Assembly: GCA_040387195.1 (NCBI GenBank)
Contig: JAZKEF010000001.1
Coordinates: 1-64,000 of the forward strand
From: UKL13-3 sp040387195
Lineage (GTDB): Bacteria; Bacteroidota; Bacteroidia; UKL13-3
Direction of reading: 5' to 3'
DNA: 64,000 bases
This document shows, piece by piece, positions 1 through 7,254 of the stretch. Every line of letters starts with the position of its first letter. Position 1 is the first letter of the stretch. A model generated the notes under the pieces. The model was not told where the DNA came from, did no database searches, and was given only the letters and a program-made list of their open reading frames with translations. The position numbers were made by a program, and so were the translations under genes.

Positions 1-44
1 CTCCGCTCAGTCACCGGTGGCTGAGCGGAGCCGAAGCCACCGGT
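1..44. repeat. Nested inverted repeat at the left edge
   Basis: Two interleaved inverted repeats are visible. CTCCGCTCAG (1-10) is the exact reverse complement of CTGAGCGGAG (21-30), and ACCGGTGG (13-20) pairs with CCACCGGT (37-44). Only one of the two hairpins can form at a time. The CTGAGCGGAG-CCGAAG core resembles intergenic palindromes that are common in Bacteroidota genomes. The element may extend beyond the left edge. Confidence 0.7.
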
Positions 45-80
45 ATCTTGTATCCCAAATCCCGTATCTTAGCGTACACT

Positions 81-419
81 ATGCCAACATTTGAACAACT
101 CCGCACACTTGCACTTTCGTTTCCCGAGGTAACGGAAGAACCTCACTTTGAAAAAACCTCGTTCAGGGTGAAGAAAAAAATATTTGCAACCTTCGATGCT
201 GAACACAACCGTGCCTGCGTAAAACTATCGGCAATTGACCAGGATGTTTTTTCGGCTTTCGACAATACCATCATGTACCCTATTCCCAATAAATGGGGCA
301 AACTTGGCTGGACATTCATTGAACTGAAAAAAGTGCATAAGGATATGTTGAAAGATGCCGTGACCACGGCTTATTGCGAAGTAGCTCCGGCAAAATTGGC
401 ACAACAGGTTGTTAAATAA
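81..419 (+). CDS. MmcQ/YjbR family protein
   Basis: A 112-residue soluble protein with the MmcQ/YjbR fold (CyaY-like). The family pattern is visible: an N-terminal TFEQLRTLALSFPEV helix, a central strand region (FRVKKKIFATF), and a C-terminal GWTFIELKKV segment followed by a helix. Family members are called DNA-binding by structural analogy, but no firm function is established. The frame is open from a TTG at 48; I chose the ATG at 81 because the family begins right at this helix and the extra 11 residues look like untranslated repeat sequence. It stands alone between repeat-bearing intergenic regions. Confidence 0.8.
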   Translation: MPTFEQLRTLALSFPEVTEEPHFEKTSFRVKKKIFATFDAEHNRACVKLSAIDQDVFSAFDNTIMYPIPNKWGKLGWTFIELKKVHKDMLKDAVTTAYCEVAPAKLAQQVVK

Positions 420-425
420 CTGTCG

Positions 426-450
426 GCAGTCCGTGGTCCGCAGTCCGTGG
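426..450. repeat. Short tandem direct repeat (GCAGTCCGTGG x2)
   Basis: The 11-mer GCAGTCCGTGG occurs at 426-436 and again at 440-450, a 14-bp period. It follows the stop of the YjbR-like gene. Such CAGTCCG repeats look like slippage-prone intergenic filler; no function is evident. Confidence 0.6.
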
Positions 451-529
451 CGCATCATTATGTAACTTGTATTTATGAACCCGTAACTCAAAACTATATC
501 CATCAACCATGATCCATCAACTATAAACC

Positions 530-907
530 ATGATCACTACCGAAACAGACTCTTTCCTGAAACAATATGATGATGTAATTTATAAACGCGCATTAGCACT
601 CCGGGAAATGGTGTTGGCCAACCTTCCCGATTGTACCGAACTGGTGGATTTTCCCGCAAGGATGATCGCTTATAGTTATGGCCCGAAATATGCGGACTTA
701 ATATGCGTAATCATTCCATCCAAAAAGGGATTAAAACTAGGCTTTAACCGTGGCACCAGTTTACCTGACCCGGATGGATTACTGGAAGGCACAGGCAAAA
801 TATCACGTTATATCAAAATAGAATCGGATACAGACATACACTCAAAACCCATAAAAGACATGATCCTAAACGCACTCGAGCTATACCTAAAAAACTACAA
901 ATCCTAA
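530..907 (+). CDS. DUF1801 domain protein
   Basis: A 125-residue protein with the DUF1801 signature: a helical N-terminus, then KYADLICVIIPSKKGLKLGF, then LPDPDGLLEGTGK and a closing basic RYIKI strand. DUF1801 (YdhG-like) proteins are small soluble alpha/beta proteins; one branch was characterised as the iron chaperone Fra, but that does not establish a function here. A second, more typical DUF1801 gene lies at 5970-6338. The ATG at 530 is the natural start. There is no signal peptide or membrane segment, so it should be cytoplasmic. Confidence 0.8.
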   Translation: MITTETDSFLKQYDDVIYKRALALREMVLANLPDCTELVDFPARMIAYSYGPKYADLICVIIPSKKGLKLGFNRGTSLPDPDGLLEGTGKISRYIKIESDTDIHSKPIKDMILNALELYLKNYKS

Positions 908-979
908 CATCATCTACTCATTCACTCATTTACCAAATATTTATCCAGCCAAAGGCAGGAACCATTAACCTCCCCTACC

Positions 980-1555
980 ATGAACAAGACACTTACATTC
1001 CTTTTTCTGTGTATGATCTTGCTGCTTAGCACTTCAGTTGGGGCACAGAATCCTCAATCCAAAGCAGACAGTATTGCTGCGCACCGGAAATACCATACAT
1101 GGAAACCCAATTTTAAAGACTCTATGGACAGGCGATTATTGACTTCAGGTTTCATTGCTCAAGCCTGGGCATTATTGGTAACAGGAGCCTCCGGAAAGGG
1201 CACACCCCATAATATTAAAATGGTGACCGAAGGAATGGCAGCCGGACTCGTTGTATGGACAGCTGTTGCAGTGTCAACCGATATTGCTGCTGCATCCATG
1301 TTATACATTGCCCTATTCAGCATGCCAACCGCCATTATTATAATTGCCGGAACAGGAATGTTATTTCATGTTATATTCGACCCGCCAAACGGGAAAGGAC
1401 CACGCGCCAGCACAAATAAGCACTCAATAGACCTTACACTATTAACCGATACAAACTCAATACTACTTTGTGAACACTATGCTTCTTCGTATTCTTTGTG
1501 TGAAACAGATAAGAAAGAAGTTGGCAAAAAAAGAATAACTAATAACCCCCATTAA
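980..1555 (+). CDS. Hypothetical exported membrane protein
   Basis: I do not recognise a family. The 191-residue product starts with a clear signal peptide (hydrophobic residues 5-21 ending in a VGAQ-type cleavage site). A hydrophilic stretch follows and then two or three hydrophobic segments around residues 55-70, 85-108 and 110-133. The last 45 or so residues look unlike the rest: they are encoded by a CTTTGTG-containing stretch that resembles the intergenic 'ctttgtg' repeats of this genome, so the true C-terminus may have been replaced by read-through into a repeat. Confidence 0.55.
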   Translation: MNKTLTFLFLCMILLLSTSVGAQNPQSKADSIAAHRKYHTWKPNFKDSMDRRLLTSGFIAQAWALLVTGASGKGTPHNIKMVTEGMAAGLVVWTAVAVSTDIAAASMLYIALFSMPTAIIIIAGTGMLFHVIFDPPNGKGPRASTNKHSIDLTLLTDTNSILLCEHYASSYSLCETDKKEVGKKRITNNPH

Positions 1556-1587
1556 CTTAATAACTCAATAACTAATAACTATAACCC

Positions 1588-2025
1588 TTGACCTCTCCCA
1601 CCGTAACCAAATCTGTTCATATTCTGGCTCCGGCTTCAACAGTTTGGGCTGCCATTACCGAACCTTCCTTATTGCAACAATGGATGTCGGAATCACCGAT
1701 AACTGTTACATCCGAAGCAACCGTTGGTGGTATTTTTTTAATCAAAGGAAAGATGAACGGAGCGCCTTATGAAAGCAAAGGATCTATATTGACATGGGAA
1801 CCTCAACACCATTTTCAATACAGCTATTGGAACAAAATATCACGCATTCCTGATATCCCCGAAAACTATTCCGTGCTTGATTTCACACTCACACCTCAGG
1901 AAAACGGAACACTCTTAACCTTCACCCAACATAATTTTATAGGCAAGGCAACCTTTGAACATTCCAATTATTACTGGGGGGTTGCGTTGGTATTGTTGAA
2001 ACGATTTTTGGAGGGTGGGGAGTAA
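1588..2025 (+). CDS. SRPBCC / AHSA1-like protein
   Basis: A 145-residue START/Bet v1-like (SRPBCC) protein of the activator-of-Hsp90-ATPase-1-like branch. Diagnostic pieces are VHILAPASTVWAAITEP at the N-terminus, LLQQWM, the middle GSILTWEPQHHFQYSYW strand pair and a late TLLTFTQHNF strand before the long C-terminal helix. These proteins bind hydrophobic ligands in a cavity; the substrate cannot be told. The only plausible start is the TTG at 1588, because the next in-frame ATG would remove the first beta strand. Confidence 0.8.
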   Translation: MTSPTVTKSVHILAPASTVWAAITEPSLLQQWMSESPITVTSEATVGGIFLIKGKMNGAPYESKGSILTWEPQHHFQYSYWNKISRIPDIPENYSVLDFTLTPQENGTLLTFTQHNFIGKATFEHSNYYWGVALVLLKRFLEGGE

Positions 2026-2117
2026 GGTTATTGGGTTGTGTTCCTTAGAAATATTCGAGTTAAAGTATACGGTTTCGTCTAATACTCACGAACTAGGAAG
2101 TTCGCGAGAACGCGGGG

Positions 2118-2222
2118 CATATGGCTCACCTAGGTCACGGGTATGGTGAACTATATAGCAACATATGGTTCACCTAGTGAGCATATCTCTTTATTTGAGC
2201 AAGTAACGGACGGGTCCGTCCG
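2118..2222. repeat. Intergenic direct repeats plus a 16-bp palindrome
   Basis: The 2026-2300 gap contains a 16-bp direct repeat with one mismatch, CATATGGCTCACCTAG (2118-2133) and CATATGGTTCACCTAG (2162-2177). It also contains the near-perfect palindrome CGGACGG-GT-CCGTCCG (2207-2222; 7-bp arms, 2-base loop). No reading frame of note lies in it. A terminator role is unlikely because no T-run follows the palindrome. Confidence 0.5.
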
Positions 2223-2300
2223 ACAACCTACTATATCATATTCAACACAACTAACAGACTACACAATTAACATAATTAACAGACTACATCATTCAACAAC

Positions 2301-2786
2301 TCACATCTCTTCCACTTTCTTCCTTCTGATATCCAGCAGTCGTTGCTCGAAGAATAGCTGTTGTTCCAGGGGATTCACAATCGGGGTGAATTTTTCCAAT
2401 AAGGCCTCATCATGGTTGATGCGTTTTCCTTCTTTGATATCCACGTGCACAAACCGGATCCACAATAAGGCTTTCAGTCTGCGTTTTTGTTCGTCCCACA
2501 TCCGCATTTCCACTAAAATATCGGAAGCATTAAACTCCAGCACAGTCGACTGGATCACTACTTTTTCCATCAATGCAGCCGGCATAAAATAGGCAATCTG
2601 ATTTTGTCCCACCAACCAGCTTTTGCCTGTTTCCTTTGCATAGGAATGTATTTCAAATCCATAATGCTCCATGAGATGATCTTCGCGGGCGTTGATGAAA
2701 TAATCAAGATACCTTCCGTTGTTGAGGTGGTTGAACGGATCACAATCGGGGAAACGGATCACGTGGGTGCTTTCGGGTGTTTTCAT
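2301..2786 (-). CDS. Acyl-CoA thioesterase (hotdog fold)
   Basis: A 161-residue hotdog-fold thioesterase of the 4HBT/YbgC type. The active-site motif FPDCDPFNHLNNGRYLDYF is at residues 12-30, with D16 as the likely catalytic residue before H20-L-N-N. A central strand with IQSTVLEFNASDILVEMRMW follows and a charged C-terminus closes the protein. These enzymes hydrolyse acyl-CoA thioesters in the cytoplasm; chain length is unknown. It is monocistronic. Two further hotdog proteins lie in or next to the fatty-acid cluster (22598-23032 and 32324-32833). Confidence 0.82.
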   Translation of the reverse strand: MKTPESTHVIRFPDCDPFNHLNNGRYLDYFINAREDHLMEHYGFEIHSYAKETGKSWLVGQNQIAYFMPAALMEKVVIQSTVLEFNASDILVEMRMWDEQKRRLKALLWIRFVHVDIKEGKRINHDEALLEKFTPIVNPLEQQLFFEQRLLDIRRKKVEEM

Positions 2787-3087
2787 TTTTGGTTATTGCG
2801 TTAATTGCTTTTTGCGGTTGGCTATTGGTTGTTGGCAACTGCTGGTAACACAATTAACAGATTACATTATTAACAAACAACACAATTAACAGATTACACT
2901 CTCCGTCTTCCTTTTTAACAAACCGGAGGTCTCCTTCGATAAACTCAGGATGACATCCTCTATTGCTGTTGGCTGTTAGCCTCTAGCTATTGGCATCTTC
3001 ACCGGATATTTACGCCAAAAAACAGACAACATAATTAACAAACAACACAATTAACATTTCCCCACCCAACTCCTATCTTTGCCCCCC
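2787..3087. repeat. Gene-free interval filled with short repeats
   Basis: This 301-bp interval has no credible gene. It holds two exact copies of the 20-mer AACACAATTAACAGATTACA (2847-2866 and 2879-2898) and a truncated copy at 3044-3056. Related sequence lies across the thioesterase gene at 2266-2287. It also has GCTATTGG/GTTAGCC-type repeats (about 2820-2845 and 2962-2993) and a CTTCGATAAACTCAGGATGACA segment of the type widely seen between Bacteroidota genes. A TATCTTTG sequence at 3074-3081 just before the next gene resembles the Bacteroidota -7 element TAnnTTTG, but I see no matching upstream TTTG. Confidence 0.6.
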
Positions 3088-3873
3088 ATGCACAACACTC
3101 CACCGTTTTTTACTCCTTTTGAAACACAGCCGGACGTGAGTGTATTGCCGTTGCAATTTACCCTGATGTTGCACAATACACCACATGCTCTATGCATATT
3201 GGCAGCAGCAAACTTACAACACTACCTTCTTACCCAACAGGACTGGAAACATAATTTCGGATTAACACCCGATGAAGATGGCGCCATTATTGGAAAAATG
3301 TTTGGGGTATTGGTTGCACAAACACCGGCCGGTGAGGTGGGTTATTTGTGGGGTTTTTCAGGAAAACTTGCAGGCACTAACCAACACTCCCTATTTGTAC
3401 CACCTGTATTTGACACCCTGGCCGAAGGTGGTTTTCTGGCTCCGGGCATGCGGGAGCTTTCACGGATGAGTGACAAAATCAAACAATTAAAAGCCGAACA
3501 GCCCGAAGGTTTTTTAACATCCGTCAAACAACTACAGTCGGACCGGAAAGTATACTCCAATGCATTGCAACGAAAACTGTTCGACCATTATGTTTGTGTG
3601 AACCAACAGGGTGAATCCAAAAGTATCCAGGCTATTTTCGAGACCGCTTCGTATAAAAACCCTCCGGCAGGAGCTGCTGAATGTGCTACACCCAAACTCT
3701 TGCAGTATGCCTTTTTGAATAACCTCAAACCACTTGCCGTTACCGAATTCTGGTGGGGACAATCACCCAAATCCGATTACTGGAAACACGGGGAGTATTA
3801 TCCTTGTTGCAAGGAAAAATGCGAACCCATATTGGCACATATGCTGAACGGAATGGAATATTGTTACTCATGA
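3088..3873 (+). CDS. RluA-type pseudouridine synthase, N-terminal domain only
   Basis: The 261-residue product matches, from memory, the N-terminal accessory half of a long RluA-family pseudouridine synthase of Bacteroidota and marine gammaproteobacteria. The ordered markers are HNFGL (about residue 51), IGKMFGVLV, GYLWGFSGKLAGTNQH, FVPPVFD, a central coiled-coil-like helix, LFDHYV, PPAGAAECATPKLLQYAF, EFWWGQSPKS and YYPCCKEKCEPIL near the end. In full-length proteins the catalytic domain follows directly; here the frame stops and no catalytic motif (RLD-type) appears in any frame before 4130. It is therefore either a stand-alone domain or a truncated gene. The ATG at 3088 is preferred over the TTG at 3079. 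Confidence 0.65.
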   Translation: MHNTPPFFTPFETQPDVSVLPLQFTLMLHNTPHALCILAAANLQHYLLTQQDWKHNFGLTPDEDGAIIGKMFGVLVAQTPAGEVGYLWGFSGKLAGTNQHSLFVPPVFDTLAEGGFLAPGMRELSRMSDKIKQLKAEQPEGFLTSVKQLQSDRKVYSNALQRKLFDHYVCVNQQGESKSIQAIFETASYKNPPAGAAECATPKLLQYAFLNNLKPLAVTEFWWGQSPKSDYWKHGEYYPCCKEKCEPILAHMLNGMEYCYS

Positions 3874-3954
3874 TAGTTGTCGGAAAGCACAGGTTAAATG
3901 TTATAATGACTTTCGGGAAGATGTCAACTAACAAGGACGTGAGCTAATAGTTTC

Positions 3955-4109
3955 CCACAGATCACGCAAATAACGCAGAAAGGATCAGCGGCATCTGCGT
4001 CCCGCTAAAAGCGGGAGCGGGAAACACAATTACGGAAGACTTTTCTTCACAGAATAAGGTATTGGTATTTCCCTGTTTTATTTGCAATTTAATCCGTGAT
4101 AATCTGTGG
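3955..4109. repeat. Long inverted repeat (CCACAGAT family)
   Basis: The outer arms are CCACAGATCACG (3955-3966) and CGTGATAATCTGTGG (4095-4109), which pair with one small bulge. Inside is a perfect short hairpin, CCCGCT-AAA-AGCGGG (4001-4015). The layout and the CCACAGAT core match a dispersed intergenic element common in Bacteroidota. It lies exactly where the catalytic half of the preceding pseudouridine-synthase-like gene would be expected. Confidence 0.65.
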
Positions 4110-4129
4110 CAAAAAACAAATAGTATCTC

Positions 4130-4630
4130 ATGACCGAAAAAGCACCGCATTCATTTAAAGCAACTATCGAAATTATCGGTGTAAATCCTTATGTGTTTGT
4201 ACCCAAAAAAATACTGGCTCAACTATTTAAGGAAGCAGGCAAAGACAAAGGAAAGATCCCGGTACGCATGAGCATTGACGGACATGAATTCACTCAAACC
4301 TTAATTAAATACAGTGGCTATTGGCGCTTATATTTAAATATGCCCATGCGCAAAGCAGCCGGGAAAGATGTTGGCGATAAGGCACAGTTTGAGATTAAAT
4401 ACGATCCCATAAAAAGAGCAGTACCCATGCATCCCAAACTCAAAAAGGCATTGAAAGAACATCAGGATGCAAAAAAGATTTACGACTCCTTGCGGCCTTC
4501 CCTTCAGCTCGAAATTGTGCGGTACATTTCGTTCTTAAAAACTGAAGAGAGCATAGATAAAAACGTGACGCGCGCCATCAACTTCCTGTTAGGCAAAGAA
4601 CGTTTCATCGGAAGAGATAAACCGCTATAG
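4130..4630 (+). CDS. DUF1905 / YdeI-OmdA family protein
   Basis: A 166-residue protein with two small domains. Residues 5-95 fit DUF1905 (FKATIEIIGVNPYVFVPKKI at the start and YWRLYLNMPMRKAAGKDVGD in the middle). Residues 105-165 fit the bacteriocin-protection/OmdA helix pair (LKKALKEHQDAKKIYDSL, then RYISFLKTEESIDKNVTRAI). The combined architecture is common in Bacteroidota and Actinobacteria. Family members in enterobacteria are linked to resistance to polymyxin or bacteriocin, but the biochemical role is unknown. Cytoplasmic; no signal peptide. Confidence 0.8.
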   Translation: MTEKAPHSFKATIEIIGVNPYVFVPKKILAQLFKEAGKDKGKIPVRMSIDGHEFTQTLIKYSGYWRLYLNMPMRKAAGKDVGDKAQFEIKYDPIKRAVPMHPKLKKALKEHQDAKKIYDSLRPSLQLEIVRYISFLKTEESIDKNVTRAINFLLGKERFIGRDKPL

Positions 4631-4637
4631 TTAAGAA

Positions 4638-4658
4638 TTGAACCCTTACAGGGTTCAA
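4638..4658. repeat. Perfect hairpin TTGAACCC-TTACA-GGGTTCAA
   Basis: An 8-bp perfect stem with a 5-base loop lies 7 bases after the stop codon of the DUF1905 gene. No T-run follows on either strand, so intrinsic termination is uncertain. The GAACCCTTACAGGGTTC core looks like a dispersed palindrome rather than a gene-specific signal. Confidence 0.55.
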
Positions 4659-4814
4659 TATTATTAGGAAGAAGAATGCCAATCAGGGCTATAAAATTGT
4701 GTAAATGGGTTGATTTGAAACTGCCGGCCAAGATCCAGCGTGGTGCAGATGACCATTGAATTTTATTTCGAATTTCGTGCTTTATTATTCGAATTTTTCT
4801 TGGTGGAATGAATA

Positions 4815-5363
4815 TTAAAACGGTTTCATCAACACGGCATCCAGTTTCAGGTCGTGCGGCTCCGTTGGCACCTGTTCGATATGCTGGAAGGGATAATAAA
4901 TACCTAGCTTGTGTGCTCCGGAGTGGTTCACCAAAAAATTATCGTAATACCCTCCTCCATACCCCAAACGGTATTGCCTTGCATCAATAGCCAATCCGGG
5001 GACGATGATACAATCAAACGACCCTTCATGCACATTGGCTTCAAGCGGATGTTGTGTACCCATAATACCCGTTTCCAGTTCATCCAGAGAAACCAGTCTT
5101 CTGTTTTCGAGCTTCCGTTTAGGCAATGTTTTAGGACTTACAACGGTTACGCCCGATTGCAACAAATGATGAAGCAGCGGACGGATATCAATTTCGGAAC
5201 CCATAGGAATATACGTATGCACCGTGCGGTAATTCCGTTCCGTTATCAGCTGTTGCAATTCACCACACATCCATTGGTCGTACACAGATTTTACAGCTAC
5301 CTCCAATGCATTGCGTTTGGCAAACATTTCTTTACGTAACAACTTTTTTTGTTCCACTATCAT
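4815..5363 (-). CDS. fau: 5-formyltetrahydrofolate cyclo-ligase
   Basis: A 182-residue enzyme that uses ATP to convert 5-formyl-THF to 5,10-methenyl-THF, returning the folate to one-carbon metabolism. Supporting motifs are the basic N-terminal helix KKLLRKEMFAKRNAL, YIPMGSEIDIRPLL, VVSPKTLPKR, IIVPGLAID and the diagnostic YRLGYGGGYYDNFL loop (residues 131-144), which binds ATP. Length is normal for the family. It is transcribed opposite its neighbours and stands alone. Confidence 0.93.
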   Translation of the reverse strand: MIVEQKKLLRKEMFAKRNALEVAVKSVYDQWMCGELQQLITERNYRTVHTYIPMGSEIDIRPLLHHLLQSGVTVVSPKTLPKRKLENRRLVSLDELETGIMGTQHPLEANVHEGSFDCIIVPGLAIDARQYRLGYGGGYYDNFLVNHSGAHKLGIYYPFQHIEQVPTEPHDLKLDAVLMKPF

Positions 5364-5447
5364 TCCATTGCAAATATATCCAATCCTTCGTCATGAATTT
5401 TTGTGTTTCTTTTATAGCTTCGTAACACTAACTTTTTTTACACATCC

Positions 5448-5786
5448 ATGAGTAACCTCTTATTTGAAACATATAACTGGAGCAGCATTCCCAAAACGGA
5501 ACATCCCGGAGAAACGGGAACTTCCTTTTGGCAAACCGTACAACGGGATGGATTACGTACCCGGATCGTGGAATACTCGGCAGGATACAAAGCCGATCAC
5601 TGGTGCACCAAGGGACATATTGTACATTGCCTGGAAGGTTCATTTACCAGCGAAATGCACAACGGAGATGCTGTTGTGTTAAGCAAAGGAATGATGTACA
5701 TCGTTTCCGATGAAAACAGCACCCACCGTTCCACATCCGAAACAGGTGCAACGTTGCTCATTATTGATGGTGATTTTTTACGTTAA
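5448..5786 (+). CDS. Small cupin-fold protein (DHWC motif)
   Basis: A 112-residue single-domain cupin. It has the strand order and glycine turns of the fold, with ADHWCTKGHIVHCLEGSF at residues 49-66 and a second motif around GDAVVLSKGMMYIVSDE. The histidines and cysteine of the first motif could bind a metal. The DHWC signature belongs to a conserved small-cupin family without known function. It starts 84 bp from the divergent cyclo-ligase gene, so the two probably share a promoter region. Confidence 0.72.
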   Translation: MSNLLFETYNWSSIPKTEHPGETGTSFWQTVQRDGLRTRIVEYSAGYKADHWCTKGHIVHCLEGSFTSEMHNGDAVVLSKGMMYIVSDENSTHRSTSETGATLLIIDGDFLR

Positions 5787-5822
5787 TTTATTGCTATCCA
5801 TTTATAGTCATCTAATATATTA

Positions 5823-5888
5823 AACCACCAAGGACACAAAGTTCTTGATGATAGTGAACCTTGTGCATTCTTTGTGGTCCTTGTGGTT
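5823..5888. repeat. Imperfect inverted repeat (AACCACCAAGG family)
   Basis: AACCACCAAGGACACAAAG (5823-5841) pairs with CTTTGTGGTCCTTGTGGTT (5870-5888) with a few mismatches around a 28-base loop. The CTTTGTG and CCTTGTGG words recur in other intergenic regions of Bacteroidota. It sits between the cupin gene and the second DUF1801 gene. Confidence 0.65.
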
Positions 5889-5969
5889 AAATTGAAGTGT
5901 TGTTTTGAAAAACCAAAGTCAAAAACTTACATTTACGTTCCTAAAAGTGGATAGTCATTTTATGTTAAG

Positions 5970-6338
5970 ATGCGTATGAAAAAACCTGAAACCATAGATG
6001 AATACATGAAAGCCTTTTCGCCACCCGTGAAACATTTATTGCAGCAGGTTCGTGAGGCCATCCAACAAGCCGCTCCCGATGCGGTTGAAACCATCAGTTA
6101 TGGTATGCCTGCATTTAAAAAAGATAAGGTGCTGGTCTATTTTGCTGCCTATGCACATCATATCGGTTTTTATCCCACAGCTTCGGGCATCAAAAACTTT
6201 GAGAAGGATTTTGCCAAATACAACTGGTCGAAAGGTGCGGTACAGTTTCCGTTGGATAAACCGATGCCGGTAAAACTGATTGCCAAAATTGTTGCCTTCC
6301 GTGTGAAAGAAACTAAACCTAAAACCGGCAAAAAATAA
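5970..6338 (+). CDS. DUF1801 / iron-chaperone-like protein
   Basis: A 122-residue protein of the YdhG/Fra branch of DUF1801. The motifs are TIDEYMKAFSPPVKHLLQQV at the N-terminus, the diagnostic AVETISYGMPAFKKDKVLVY (about residues 38-57), HHIGFYPTASGI and a C-terminal PLDKPMPVKLI strand-helix. In Bacillus, Fra assists iron delivery, so a metal-related role is possible but unproven here. A start at the ATG 5976 is equally possible. It is a distant paralogue of the 530-907 product. Confidence 0.8.
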   Translation: MRMKKPETIDEYMKAFSPPVKHLLQQVREAIQQAAPDAVETISYGMPAFKKDKVLVYFAAYAHHIGFYPTASGIKNFEKDFAKYNWSKGAVQFPLDKPMPVKLIAKIVAFRVKETKPKTGKK

Positions 6339-6374
6339 CCGGCAACTAACCGATTCATATTAAACCTATAACTG

Positions 6375-6419
6375 AACCGCTGCGAACGCTGCGTTCCTTT
6401 CGCTGTGAACGTTGCGGTT
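6375..6419. repeat. Imperfect inverted repeat (AACCGC...GCGGTT)
   Basis: AACCGC (6375-6380) and GCGGTT (6414-6419) close an imperfect stem whose inner parts contain GAACGCTGCG and CTGTGAACG. It lies between the DUF1801 gene and the HPP gene. No T-run follows, so it is classed as a dispersed repeat. Confidence 0.5.
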
Positions 6420-6531
6420 AATATTGCTTTATTATAAAGGAATAGTCCTTTTTGACATTAGAGTTAAATAGATACCCATAGTCATTTAAAAGAAAATGCC
6501 TAGTCTTGCCGAAGCATTTTAACTCCAACCC

Positions 6532-7134
6532 GTGGTACGAAAAAAAATAGAACGAGGCCTGCGTGTTTCCCGTTATGTGATGTACAAGGAAACACTGGTA
6601 GACTATAAAGAACATGTATGGTCCTTTATCGGTGCGTTTGCGGGAATCGGGTTGATTGCTTTTATCCAAAGCCTGTCGCTCAGCCAATCTGAAAACGTTT
6701 TTCTAATAGGTTCATTCGGGGCATCCAGCGTCCTTATATACGGAGCCATCCAGAGTCCGCTGGCGCAACCGCGTAATTTAATTGGCGGACATCTCATTTC
6801 GGCAATCATCGGTGTTACAGTTTGCAAACTCCTCCCCGATATTATCTGGCTCACAGCACCTATGGCAGTAGCCCTTTCCATTGTGGCCATGCAAATCACC
6901 AAAACCCTGCATCCTCCCGGAGGAGCAACCGCATTGATCGCAGTAACCGGCACACCTAAAATCACGGCACTAGGGTATATGTATGTGCTTTCACCCGTGC
7001 TCAGCGGCTGTCTCATTTTGCTGGCCATGGCACTTATTTTCAACAATATCACCTCCAATCGCAGGTATCCTACCAACAAACGGTTTACCCAGTACATCAA
7101 AAAGGTGTTCATGAAGCGTAAAACGGTATCCTGA
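6532..7134 (+). CDS. HPP family membrane protein
   Basis: A 200-residue integral membrane protein of the HPP family. Four or five hydrophobic segments span residues about 32-48, 58-75, 85-100, 105-125 and 148-168, and the signature TKTLHPPGGATAL is at residues 124-136. In plants and cyanobacteria HPP proteins have been linked to nitrite transport into plastids; in heterotrophic bacteria the substrate is not known. The start is a GTG at 6532; an in-frame ATG at 6580 would remove only the basic N-terminus. Monocistronic. Confidence 0.8.
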   Translation: MVRKKIERGLRVSRYVMYKETLVDYKEHVWSFIGAFAGIGLIAFIQSLSLSQSENVFLIGSFGASSVLIYGAIQSPLAQPRNLIGGHLISAIIGVTVCKLLPDIIWLTAPMAVALSIVAMQITKTLHPPGGATALIAVTGTPKITALGYMYVLSPVLSGCLILLAMALIFNNITSNRRYPTNKRFTQYIKKVFMKRKTVS

Positions 7135-7254
7135 AAATGGTTTAAACACATATTCAATAAAGTGACTGCATGTATCCGGGATGTTTTTAGGGCTTTTTTT
7201 CCAACAAATCAGGCACACATTTTTTCTTTTTGGCAATTTATATATGTTTGAAGC

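Noticed and set aside
2143..2592. Plus-strand open frame of 149 residues
   Set aside because: It lies antisense to the convincing thioesterase gene (2301-2786) and starts in repeat-rich intergenic sequence; no family pattern.
4638..4658. Terminator after the DUF1905 gene
   Set aside because: The stem is perfect but no T-run follows on either strand; kept only as a hairpin repeat.
6603..7157. Minus-strand frame of 184 residues
   Set aside because: Antisense to the HPP-family gene, whose HPPGGATAL signature and membrane helices fix the true strand.
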